DNA of 32,281 nucleotides from an uncultured Ruminococcus sp. (lineage in GTDB: Bacteria > Bacillota > Clostridia > Oscillospirales > Ruminococcaceae). A program made the position numbers and the translations under genes. The notes beneath the pieces were generated by a model that was not told where the DNA came from, did no database searches, and was given only the letters and a program-made list of their open reading frames with translations. The stretch spans positions 1 to 32,281 of the forward strand of contig CANPYF010000006.1 of the NCBI GenBank assembly GCA_947587925.1, in the 5' to 3' direction. Numbering within the stretch: position 1 is the first letter of the stretch; each line of letters begins with the position of its first letter. Shown here piece after piece: positions 8,901 through 17,602 of the stretch.

Positions 8901-10031
8901 TTACTCGTATTCCTCCCACCACCGCACCTGATAATTCTCAGCTTCGCTGAGCAGCATGGTCTCGCAGAGCTTGGGGGTCGCTGTTTGGATATTTCTTTGT
9001 TTGCAGGCGGCGGCCGAACGTTCGACAGAGTCGTCCCAGCCGTGGTCGGACAGTACGAACGCGCCCCAGTGTATCGGCATGACGAGTTTCGCGCCGAGCG
9101 TCTGCGCAGCCATTGCGCTTTCTTCGGGGAACATATGCCAGTAATGCCAGTTGATGTTATATTGTCCGCAGTCGGGCAAAAACAGATCTACATCTCCGTA
9201 ACGCTTATGTATCTCCTCAAAATGCGCACCGTAGCCGGTATCGCCGCTTTCATAGATCTTATGCTGACCGTCATCAAGCAGCCATGAACAAAAAAGCGTT
9301 GTCTGCTGATTGTCGAGCGCCCTGCCCGTTCTGTGATTTGCGGGAGTACAGTTTATCTTCAGCCCGTCAAGTTCAAAGTTTTCCCACCACGCAAGTTCCG
9401 TTACCTTGCTGTCGTCATCTATCCACCTTTTAATATGCTTTTCAACGCCGAGCGGGACGATATAATGCGCCGTTTTGCCTTCAAGCTGTTTTATCGTCTG
9501 CATATCAAGATGATCGTAATGGTCGTGGGTGATAAGTACAGCGTCGATAGGCGGAAAATCGTCCGCGGTCACGGACGGCTGAGTGAATCTTTGCGGACCT
9601 GCCCACTGAACGGGCGAGGAACGCTCGCTGAAAACGGGGTCTATGAGAATATTTTTCCCGTTCATCTGTATGAGCAGCGAGGAATGACCCAGCCATGTTA
9701 CGGCTGTGTCACCGGGCAGTGACGATTGGATCTTTGTAAAATCGGGTGTTTCTATCGGAAGTTCGTCCGTCGGTACAGTACCCTTTTGGGATACCCTGTT
9801 ATCGGAGGATACGCCCGCCAGTTCCCACTTAGCAGGATAAATAAAATGCTCTCCGTCAAAGTAACCGTCCGCACGTTTTGCATAATCGGCTCGGTCAGCC
9901 TTTGAGGGTCTGCCGCCGAACGCGGGGAACGCTCTCATAAAAATAAACGCAAATATCACAAGCGCGGCAATGACCGCAATTATCCATAACAATATCCTCA
10001 CAGCCTTATATTTTTTTAAAAGACCCTTCAT
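8901..10031 (-). CDS. MBL-fold metallo-hydrolase (NAPE-PLD/UlaG-like) with N-terminal TM helix
   Basis: VTWLGHSSLLIQMNGKNILIDPVFSERSSP, VLITHDHYDHLD, YESGDTGYGAHF, VMPIHWGAF; N-terminal LLWIIAVIAALVIFAFIFM. Confidence 0.92.
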   Translation of the reverse strand: MKGLLKKYKAVRILLWIIAVIAALVIFAFIFMRAFPAFGGRPSKADRADYAKRADGYFDGEHFIYPAKWELAGVSSDNRVSQKGTVPTDELPIETPDFTKIQSSLPGDTAVTWLGHSSLLIQMNGKNILIDPVFSERSSPVQWAGPQRFTQPSVTADDFPPIDAVLITHDHYDHLDMQTIKQLEGKTAHYIVPLGVEKHIKRWIDDDSKVTELAWWENFELDGLKINCTPANHRTGRALDNQQTTLFCSWLLDDGQHKIYESGDTGYGAHFEEIHKRYGDVDLFLPDCGQYNINWHYWHMFPEESAMAAQTLGAKLVMPIHWGAFVLSDHGWDDSVERSAAACKQRNIQTATPKLCETMLLSEAENYQVRWWEEYE

Positions 10032-10076
10032 TGCACATACCCGCTTTTTATGTTAAATCTATGCTACTATTATAAT

Positions 10077-11519
10077 TTATTTATTTGCAATTGTCAACGG
10101 TTTTAAATAAATATTTTCGACCCCCAGTTCCGCGTAAGTCTTTGCTATCAGATACAGCGCGATAATAAATGTAAGAATATCGGATAGCGGCATGGAATAT
10201 AAAATGCCGTCAAGCCCGAAAAATCGCGGCAGTATCAGCGCAAAGCCTACGCCGAATACTATTTCACGCACCATTGACAGCAGAGTGGAAGATACCGCTT
10301 TTCCCATTGCCTGCAAAAATATAAAGCAAGCCTTGTTCACACAGGCAAATATCATCATGCACAGATAAATGCGGAACGCCTTTACGGCAAATTGTGTGTA
10401 GTATATGCTCTCGTTCACCGCGCCGAAGATGTTTATAAGCTGCTTGGGGAATATCTCAACGATAAGCAGCGCTGCCGCGCCTACGGCGGCTTCTGCGGTC
10501 AGCAGTCTTGTAAAAAGCTGTTTTACGCGGTCTTTTCTTCCCAAACCGATATTGAAACCGACAACGGGTATGCAGCCCGCAGCCATGCCGACCACAATTG
10601 AAATAACTATCTGGAAAAATTTCATTACTATGCCGACTACCGCCATGGGTATCTGCGCGTATTGCTCCTGACCGAAAAACGGATCGAGTGCGCTGTATTT
10701 TCTTATCATGTTATTTATCGCAGCCATAGCGGCGACCAGTGAGATCTGCGAGAGAAAGCTCGTTATTCCCAACGCAAGCGTTTTGCGGCAGATATGTCCG
10801 TCGGGCTTAAAGTCAGCCTTTGAAGGCTTTATTATTTTCATATTAGCCGCATAGACGGCGGCAAGCAGGGCGGTCACCGCCTGTCCGATAACGGTAGCGG
10901 CTGCCGCGCCTTTCATACCCCATTCAAAAGCAAATATAAATATGGGGTCGAGGATAATGTTGACGACAGCGCCGGCAAGCGTAGATGCCATTGCAAAACG
11001 CGGGCTTCCGTCGGCGCGAATTATTGGATTCAAAGCCTGCCCGAACATATAAAACGGTATGCCGAGCGTGATATAAAAGAAATAATCCTTTGAATAACTA
11101 AACGTCTCGGCGTTGACCGTTCCGCCGAACATAGCGATTATCCTATCGCTGAATATCAGGTAGACGGCACTCAGCAGTATACTGCTGACTATTACCATGA
11201 CAATGGAATTTGCCGCACTTTTCTTTGCCGTTTCGGGCTTACCCTGCCCGAGGCTCAGGCTGACGAACGCACAGCAGCCGTCCCCTATCATAACAGCGAT
11301 AGCGAGCGCTATCACCGTGAGCGGGAATACCACGGTATTTGCCGCGTTTCCGTAAGAACCGAGATAGGAAGCGTTAGCGATAAATATCTGATCGACAATG
11401 TTATACAGCGCACCCACCAGCAGCGAGATGATACACGGGACGGAATATTTCAGCATCAGCCTGCCCACACGCTCTTCGCCAAGAAGTTTATCCGCTCTTT
11501 TTTCCATAATTACATACAC
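10077..11519 (-). CDS. MATE family efflux transporter (start may be the internal ATG at ~11507)
   Basis: 480-aa polytopic protein; MLKYSVPCIISLLVGALYNIVDQIFI, two-fold hydrophobic repeat, typical of MepA/NorM-like MATE proteins. Confidence 0.93.
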   Translation of the reverse strand: MYVIMEKRADKLLGEERVGRLMLKYSVPCIISLLVGALYNIVDQIFIANASYLGSYGNAANTVVFPLTVIALAIAVMIGDGCCAFVSLSLGQGKPETAKKSAANSIVMVIVSSILLSAVYLIFSDRIIAMFGGTVNAETFSYSKDYFFYITLGIPFYMFGQALNPIIRADGSPRFAMASTLAGAVVNIILDPIFIFAFEWGMKGAAAATVIGQAVTALLAAVYAANMKIIKPSKADFKPDGHICRKTLALGITSFLSQISLVAAMAAINNMIRKYSALDPFFGQEQYAQIPMAVVGIVMKFFQIVISIVVGMAAGCIPVVGFNIGLGRKDRVKQLFTRLLTAEAAVGAAALLIVEIFPKQLINIFGAVNESIYYTQFAVKAFRIYLCMMIFACVNKACFIFLQAMGKAVSSTLLSMVREIVFGVGFALILPRFFGLDGILYSMPLSDILTFIIALYLIAKTYAELGVENIYLKPLTIANK

Positions 11520-11533
11520 CCTTTCATAAAAAA

Positions 11534-11708
11534 GTGCAGCCCAAAGCCGCGGGGCGGGCTCTGATGTTTGTTTGAGCTTTTACGTTTGCTCGCCCGCCCT
11601 CGAAATTCGCCTTTGGCGAATTTCCCAAACGTTTGTTCACCGACTTTTTGCTGAAAAAAATAAACGTGCAGCCCTCAACCGGATTTACGCAGTTGAAAAG
11701 CTACACGT
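11534..11708 (-). promoter_or_regulatory. Structured 5' leader of the MATE gene (candidate riboswitch/attenuator)
   Basis: Minus strand: ACGTGTAGC...TCAACtgcgtaaatccgGTTGA..GGCTGCACGT then TTTATTTTTTC; a second GGGCTGCACTTTTTT is at 11534-11542 next to the start; a 10-bp hairpin lies between them. Confidence 0.6.
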
Positions 11709-11717
11709 TGTATTAAT

Positions 11718-11746
11718 ATTATAACCCGAACAGGCAAAAAAATCAA
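11718..11746 (-). promoter_or_regulatory. Promoter for the MATE transcript
   Basis: Minus strand TTGATT-17 bp-TATAAT; predicted TSS falls at the base of the 5' leader hairpin. Confidence 0.65.
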
Positions 11747-11845
11747 GTGGTGATTCTGACGGTTTTAAAAATTTTTATTTCTTGCTATTTTGGACAGTTT
11801 GATGAAAAAGGGAGCTGTACCCTTTCAAAAATGATCCCCGCGCAG

Positions 11846-11874
11846 TTGCATTCTTCCCCAAAATGTGATATAAT
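11846..11874 (+). promoter_or_regulatory. Promoter for the hybrid kinase gene
   Basis: TTGCAT-17 bp-TATAAT with TGnTATAAT extended -10. Confidence 0.65.
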
Positions 11875-11917
11875 GTATAATGGGTGGATACATAAACACC
11901 AATGAGGGAGAATTTAT

Positions 11918-14506
11918 ATGTCGGATAAAATAAAAAAGAATGTAAGATCTGATAAGACGCTGACCGCTACTTGGATAGTTATAGCTGTTATCGCCGCACT
12001 GCTTATTACCGGTTATATCGGCATAGATACGGCACTGCGCAACCGTGCTTTCAGGCGTATGGAAGAGTGCGTAAAGACTATTACCGAAGAGGTGGAGGTC
12101 AAGATCAAGCGCGACAGTCAGATACTTAACGCTACTGCCGAAATGCTTTCGCAGTTGGACGATTTTAATATAGATACCGCTTCGCAGGTCATGAAAACTA
12201 ACGATATCCTTATGGAGACCATGCAGGTGCGCGTGCTTTTGCCGGATAATACTCTGCTTTCTCCCGACGGCACTACACAGGCTGTCCCGCTGTCGGATAT
12301 GTCATTTGAAAAGGAAGCCGCACTGGGCGAGCATATTTCCGAACGCTGCGAAAATATCTTTACCGGCGTTCCCATACTGCGGCATTATGTGCCTATAGTC
12401 CATAACGGGGAGACTATCGCTCTGCTTTACGGCGTCACCGACTTGGGAGAACTGCCCGACAGCATCAACAATCAGGTCATCTTTGACGCTTCGGCAAGCG
12501 TTTATATAATAGATACCCGCAACGGCGATTTTATCCTCGATACCTTCCCGGGACATAATGAGCTTGGAAATATAAAGGATCACGCTTCGGACAAATATCC
12601 GCGCGAAACTAAGGGAAAACTAAGCTGGGAGGATTGCACCGACGATATTGTCGCACACGGAACGGGCTATGTGGTTTTCCGTACGGCTAAGACAAGCGGC
12701 TGGGATTATATGTACTACAGCCCTATGGATATAAGCGAATGGTCGATAGCCGTTGAGATACCCGAAAGCGTAGCTTTTGAAAGCGTTTTCCGCACGCGTC
12801 AGATATACTTTATTTTGGGTATAGCTATGGCTTGCGTTATTTTCATCTATTACATTTGCGTAAGGAAAAATGCAAAGCAGATGACCGAACAGGCGGTAAA
12901 GCAGGCAGTGCTTTCCGAAAAGCTCCGCAAGGCGGAAGCCGCCGACCGCGCAAAAAGCATTTTCCTGTCAAATATGTCGCACGATATAAGAACGCCCATG
13001 AACGCGATAATAGGTTATACGACGCTTGTTCAGACCTGTCTTGACGACCGCGAAAAGACCGAGGAGTATTTAAGAAAAATACTTTCTTCGGGCAATCATA
13101 TGCTCTCTCTTGTAAATGATGTGCTCGACATGAGCCGTATCGAATCGGGCAAGCTGAATATCGAGGAAAAGGACTGCTCTATCTCGGATATTTTCAGGGA
13201 TATGCGCAATATCATACAAGCACAGATGCAGTCCAAACAGCTTAATTTTTACATGGATACCATAGACGTTATCAACGAGGATATCTGCTGTGACAAGCTC
13301 CATGTAAATCAGGTGCTGCTCAATCTGCTGTCAAACGCCATAAAATTTACCCCCTCGGGCGGAACGGTCGCGCTGACCGTTCGTCAGAAACCGGGCGCAC
13401 CGACCGGTTACGGCGCATACGAGATCCGCGTTAAGGATACGGGTATCGGAATGAGCAAGGAATTTATCGAGCATATTTTTGAACCGTTTGAACGCGAACG
13501 CAACACCACCGCCAGTGGTATCCAAGGCACGGGGCTGGGCATGGCGATAACCAAAAATATCATTGACGCAATGGGCGGTACAATAACCGTTGAGTCGGAG
13601 CAGGGAAAGGGTACGGAATTTATCATTGAACTGGAATTCAAGCTGTTGACCGGATCGAAAAAATCCGAGGAGATCAAGGAACTTAAAGGGCTGCGTGCGC
13701 TTATTGCCGACGACAGCTTTGTCACCTGCGACAGCGTTTCAAAAATGCTTCATCAGATAGGAATGTACGCCGACTGGGTACTGCACGGAAAAGAAGCGGT
13801 ACTGCACGCAAAACAGGCGCATGAAATGGGCGAGGATTACCATGCGTATATAATAGACTGGCTGCTGCCCGACCTTAACGGTCTTGAGGTAGTCCGTCAG
13901 ATACGCGGCATAATCGGCGAAAATACCCCGATAATAATAATCACCGCCTACGACTGGACTCAGATAGAGGACGAAGCTAAAAGCGCGGGCGTCACGGCAT
14001 TTTGCAGCAAGCCGATATTCCTTTCGGAACTTCGGGATATACTTATCGCAGCGGCAAAGGAATTTCAGCCGTTCGAGCATGAGCCCGAAAAACAGCCCGA
14101 GGTCACTGACAAAAAGCGTCTGCTGCTCGTGGAGGACAACGAGCTCAACCGCGAAATTGCCGAGGAACTTTTATCCGCAAGCGGATTTGAGATAGACAAA
14201 GCCGAAAACGGCAGCATTGCCGTTGAAAAGGTGAAAAACTCCGAATACGGCTATTATTCGCTGATACTCATGGACATACAAATGCCCGTGATGAACGGCT
14301 ATGAAGCCGCAAAGGCTATCCGCGCGTTAGATGACAAGCAGCTTTCCTCGATACCGATAGTTGCCATGACCGCAAACGCCTTTGAGGAGGATAAACAGCA
14401 GGCACTCGAAAGCGGCATGAACGCCCATGTCGCAAAGCCGTTTGATATCAACGAACTTACCGAGCTGATAGGGGAGATATTGAAGAAAGGCGAGGAAGAT
14501 CAATAA
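11918..14506 (+). CDS. hybrid sensor histidine kinase with two receiver domains
   Basis: N-terminal TM pair flanking an extracellular sensor region; H-box SNMSHDIRTPMNAIIGYT; LLNLLSNAIKFTPSGG; GTGLGMAITKNI; REC1 ALIADDS...IIDWLLPDLNG...CSKP; REC2 LLLVEDNELNREIA...LMDIQMPVMNG...AKPF. Confidence 0.95.
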   Translation: MSDKIKKNVRSDKTLTATWIVIAVIAALLITGYIGIDTALRNRAFRRMEECVKTITEEVEVKIKRDSQILNATAEMLSQLDDFNIDTASQVMKTNDILMETMQVRVLLPDNTLLSPDGTTQAVPLSDMSFEKEAALGEHISERCENIFTGVPILRHYVPIVHNGETIALLYGVTDLGELPDSINNQVIFDASASVYIIDTRNGDFILDTFPGHNELGNIKDHASDKYPRETKGKLSWEDCTDDIVAHGTGYVVFRTAKTSGWDYMYYSPMDISEWSIAVEIPESVAFESVFRTRQIYFILGIAMACVIFIYYICVRKNAKQMTEQAVKQAVLSEKLRKAEAADRAKSIFLSNMSHDIRTPMNAIIGYTTLVQTCLDDREKTEEYLRKILSSGNHMLSLVNDVLDMSRIESGKLNIEEKDCSISDIFRDMRNIIQAQMQSKQLNFYMDTIDVINEDICCDKLHVNQVLLNLLSNAIKFTPSGGTVALTVRQKPGAPTGYGAYEIRVKDTGIGMSKEFIEHIFEPFERERNTTASGIQGTGLGMAITKNIIDAMGGTITVESEQGKGTEFIIELEFKLLTGSKKSEEIKELKGLRALIADDSFVTCDSVSKMLHQIGMYADWVLHGKEAVLHAKQAHEMGEDYHAYIIDWLLPDLNGLEVVRQIRGIIGENTPIIIITAYDWTQIEDEAKSAGVTAFCSKPIFLSELRDILIAAAKEFQPFEHEPEKQPEVTDKKRLLLVEDNELNREIAEELLSASGFEIDKAENGSIAVEKVKNSEYGYYSLILMDIQMPVMNGYEAAKAIRALDDKQLSSIPIVAMTANAFEEDKQQALESGMNAHVAKPFDINELTELIGEILKKGEEDQ

Positions 14507-14548
14507 AAATATTTTTTAAAATATTTTTGCCGTAAGCTTGCACAAAAA

Positions 14549-14576
14549 CCCCCTTTTCCCATTGAGGAAAAGGGGG
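14549..14576 (-). terminator. Rho-independent terminator for the 14585..16504 gene
   Basis: CCCCCTTTTCC-cattga-GGAAAAGGGGG; on the minus strand followed by TTTTTG. Confidence 0.8.
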
Positions 14577-14584
14577 CGTATTTG

Positions 14585-16504
14585 TCATATTCCCTCGACG
14601 GCAGAGCCGCCGTCGGGTGTAAATCCTCCGTCAGGTCTGTTCCCGCGTCCGAAATTTCCGTCGGGAGCGAATCCGCCGCCGTTGTTGGGGTCAAAATTCT
14701 CGTCAGGAGCAAAACCACTGTTATTGTTAGGGTCAAAATTTTCGTCAGGTGTAAAACCGCCGCCGTTGTTTGGGTCAAAGTTTTCTCCGCGGTCAAAACC
14801 GCCGCCGCGACCGAATCCGCCGCCGTTTTGAGCAGTACCGCCGCCGTAAACGGTGCTTGTCATCTCTATCTCGGTGGAGGTATCGCCTATCGTCAGTGTG
14901 TAGGTCTCACCTTGTTTTATGGACGGGTCGCTGAGGATAACGCAGGAGAAGGACTGCTCGGCAGTATGCTCTATCAGCACATTTCCGCTGCTGTCGGTCA
15001 GCTTGACAGCCGTTCCCGCCGATTGGGTATTCACACTTGACATTATTGTGCCTTGGGTCGAATCGGTGCTGAAATTCTGCGCCATGCCCGACGCGCCAAG
15101 CCCGATAAATGTGCCGCCGCTGATAACGCCCGCAGAATCATAGTCGAGGATAGAAGTATCGCCGCTGACCGCGCCCGATACCGTGATGTTGCCGCCTGTA
15201 ATGTTCAGAGCGCCGTTGGCGTCAACGCCGTCACCGCCCATTTGGATAAAAATATCGCCGCCCGAAATGGTCATGCTGCCCGTTGAGGAGGAAAAATTGC
15301 CCCTGCCCGGACGGGTCATCATGCCGTCTGTTTCGGAAGAATTGCCGCCCGCAGCGTTCAGACCGTCATCATCCGCCTTGACCGAAATGTTTCCGCCTTT
15401 GATATACAAATTGGTGGCTTCGATACCCTCATAACTTTTTTGCACGTCAATTTTGGTTGACGAATCGGAAATCTCTAAATCGGTGTCGGCATGGATACCG
15501 TCATCACCCGAGGAGAGCGTGTAATCGCCGCCCGAAATGGTTATCGTTCCGTTTGAATGAATGCAGTCGTCCTGCGAGTTGACATTAAAAACGCAGTTGG
15601 TGAGATAAATATCCGAAGCGGCTTTCAGCCCTTTATACGATTCGGACGAAGCGGTAAGCGATTGTGTGCTGCCCGCGCCCGCGCTGACGGTCATCTCGGT
15701 ATTTTCCGCATTGACTATCGTTTCAGCCTGTATGCCGTCATTTTGGGCGGTTATATCAAGCTTAGCGCCCGAAAGCGAGACAAAGCCGCGCGCGCTGTCC
15801 TCCGTATTATCCGAACGGATACCATCACTGCCCGCGCTGACGGTTATATCGGTGTCACCTATTTTCACGCAGTCCTTGCCGCAAAGTCCGACATTTTCAG
15901 CCGTGACCTGCACATTGCCCGAAGTGATGATAAGATCGTCCTTAGAAACTATCCCATGTTTATTATTGCCGTTGACTATCAGCGTACCGCCGCCGCAAAC
16001 GGTAAGATCGGCTTTGCTGAAGACCGCGCCGTCCAAGTCCGAATCATCATCTGTAACAGAATAGCTGTCACCATCAGAAACGGTGTTGACCGTGCCGTCT
16101 GCGAGCGAGAGCGTGACATTTTTTGCCGACTTGACATAAATTGCAGGGCCGGTACTGTTTTGCAGGGTAACGCCGTTTAATATCAGCGTCACATCAGAAT
16201 CCTGCGCGTCAACGGTGACCATAGTATCGGACTTAGTACCGCTAAGGGTATACGAGCCGCCGGAAGTGATCGAGTAATTTTCGGAGGGCAGGGAGGACAG
16301 ATCGAGCGGAGTACCGTCTGCGGGGTCAGGCGCAGGCGTATTTGTATCGACCGAAAGATCCATACCGGAGGTATCCGCCTTAGTGAGGGAGTTGGAAGAA
16401 CCGGCTGATCTATCGGAAGCGGAAGAGCTATCGGAATCGGACGAGCAGCCGGTGACGGCGAAGCAAGTGAAAGCAGCGGCAAGCAGCAAAGAAAATTTTT
16501 TCAT
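14585..16504 (-). CDS. carbohydrate-binding domain (DUF4353-type) beta-helix-like lipoprotein with Gly/Asn/Pro-rich repeat tail
   Basis: Lipobox-like LLLAAAFTCFAVTGCSS; repeated VTLILNGVTLQNSTGPAIYVKSAKNVTLSLADGTVNTVSDG, GGTLIVNGNNKHGIVSKDDLIITSGNVQVTAENVGL, DDGIHADTDLEISDS motifs; C-terminal FDPNNGGGFTPDEN repeats. Confidence 0.85.
   Translation of the reverse strand: MKKFSLLLAAAFTCFAVTGCSSDSDSSSASDRSAGSSNSLTKADTSGMDLSVDTNTPAPDPADGTPLDLSSLPSENYSITSGGSYTLSGTKSDTMVTVDAQDSDVTLILNGVTLQNSTGPAIYVKSAKNVTLSLADGTVNTVSDGDSYSVTDDDSDLDGAVFSKADLTVCGGGTLIVNGNNKHGIVSKDDLIITSGNVQVTAENVGLCGKDCVKIGDTDITVSAGSDGIRSDNTEDSARGFVSLSGAKLDITAQNDGIQAETIVNAENTEMTVSAGAGSTQSLTASSESYKGLKAASDIYLTNCVFNVNSQDDCIHSNGTITISGGDYTLSSGDDGIHADTDLEISDSSTKIDVQKSYEGIEATNLYIKGGNISVKADDDGLNAAGGNSSETDGMMTRPGRGNFSSSTGSMTISGGDIFIQMGGDGVDANGALNITGGNITVSGAVSGDTSILDYDSAGVISGGTFIGLGASGMAQNFSTDSTQGTIMSSVNTQSAGTAVKLTDSSGNVLIEHTAEQSFSCVILSDPSIKQGETYTLTIGDTSTEIEMTSTVYGGGTAQNGGGFGRGGGFDRGENFDPNNGGGFTPDENFDPNNNSGFAPDENFDPNNGGGFAPDGNFGRGNRPDGGFTPDGGSAVEGI
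14652..14777. repeat. Approx. three tandem 42-bp coding repeats (14 aa: FDPNN(G/N)(G/S)GF(T/A)PD(E/G)N)
   Basis: Read from the protein: FDPNNGGGFTPDEN / FDPNNNSGFAPDEN / FDPNNGGGFAPDGN. Boundaries approximate. Confidence 0.85.
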
Positions 16505-16554
16505 AAAAAATACTCCTTAAAAAAATACGGTATAGCAATCAAACGAAAAGCCCA

Positions 16555-16882
16555 AACAACCGTGGGGTATATCAGTTTAGGATAGGGATCAAAGGGGATA
16601 ACCCTTTTTAAAGGGTTTCCCCTTTGCAGGGGCGCGGGGGCAGAGCCCCCGTCAAGGCACAAAAGAAGGAATCACATCAACCCAAACCGAGCGAACAATC
16701 CAAAAATTTTAAATCGGCGACCAATACAACACAGGGATAAAAAATCCAACAGAAAAGCGCCATCACCCGAATCAAAATCGCAGTAAAAAAGCCGATTTAA
16801 ATCGCAAACAAGAGCCACTTGCCCCTAAAGGGGCAGGTGAGCGAATTGTTCGCGAGACATAAAACGCGCGACAGCGCGTTCC
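16555..16882 (+). repeat. Structured intergenic element, copy A (~328 bp)
   Basis: Reverse-complement match along its length to 20508-20838. Hairpins AACCCTTTTTAAAGGGTT (16600-16617), CCCCTTTGCAGGGG (16619-16632), GGGGGCAGAGCCCCC (16636-16650), CACTTGCCCCTAAAGGGGCAGGTG (16816-16839), AACGCGCGACAGCGCGTT (16863-16880). Confidence 0.92.
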
Positions 16883-16909
16883 GAACCAACGAAGGAGAGA
16901 ACTGACCGC

Positions 16910-17602
16910 TCAAAGTTCCGCAACCGAATTTTCCTGCTTGGAAACGGTAATTTCAAGATTTCCGTTGCGGCAGCGTATTTTGTCGATCATTTCTTTTTCC
17001 TTTTTGGGGTCGCGGAGAGTGATCTGATAGGTCAGGCGGAACATACTGCCCATGTTGGTGGTTTTGACGCGTTCAAGTTCGTGTTCAACGGTGTAGGTGT
17101 CAAAAATGTCCTCGAAGACGTCCGAATAGTCCAGATCTTCGGGAATGGTTATCGAGAGCATTTTGTAAAGTTCCGCGCTTCTTTTTATGCCGAATTTAAG
17201 ACGGTTGTATAGCAAAAAGACCGCACTTAGGATCAGGGTGAATAAAACGGCAAATCCCAGATAACCCATGCCCGCGATAAGTCCTGTACTCATGGCTAAA
17301 AAGAGCGCACAGATCTCTTTTGCAGTACCCGGGGCGGAGCGGAAACGTACCAGACTGAAAGCGCCTGATACCGCAACGCCTGTGCCGATGTTGCCGTTTA
17401 CCATCATTATGACAATGCAGACGACTGCGGGCAGCAGCGCAAGCGTTACCACAAAACTTTTGGTGTACCTTGTTTTATACATATAACTCCATGCAAGCAG
17501 CAGCCCCAGCACAAGCGAAACGCTTATGCATAAAAGAAAATCCGACAGGTCTATGACCATTGCGTTTTGGTCGAATATCCCTTTGAACAGATCGTTAAGC
17601 AT
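16910..17602 (-). CDS. DUF4956 domain-containing membrane protein
   Basis: N-terminal TM helices, NGNIGTGVAVSGAFSLVRFRSAPGTAKEICALFLAMSTGLIAGMGYLGFAVLFTLILSAVFLL; adjacent to the VTC-domain gene. Confidence 0.88.
   Translation of the reverse strand: MLNDLFKGIFDQNAMVIDLSDFLLCISVSLVLGLLLAWSYMYKTRYTKSFVVTLALLPAVVCIVIMMVNGNIGTGVAVSGAFSLVRFRSAPGTAKEICALFLAMSTGLIAGMGYLGFAVLFTLILSAVFLLYNRLKFGIKRSAELYKMLSITIPEDLDYSDVFEDIFDTYTVEHELERVKTTNMGSMFRLTYQITLRDPKKEKEMIDKIRCRNGNLEITVSKQENSVAEL

Noticed and set aside
11918-14506. Degenerate first receiver domain in the hybrid kinase
   Set aside because: ADD, DWLLPDLNG, T and K positions all appear intact; ordinary hybrid kinase architecture.
15557-16180. 207-aa plus-strand ORF
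   Set aside because: Antisense to the repeat-rich carbohydrate-binding protein, whose forward reading has clear repeats and a lipobox.
16636-16650. GGGGGCAGAGCCCCC as a stand-alone terminator
   Set aside because: No U-tract on either strand, and it is an integral part of the duplicated structured element.
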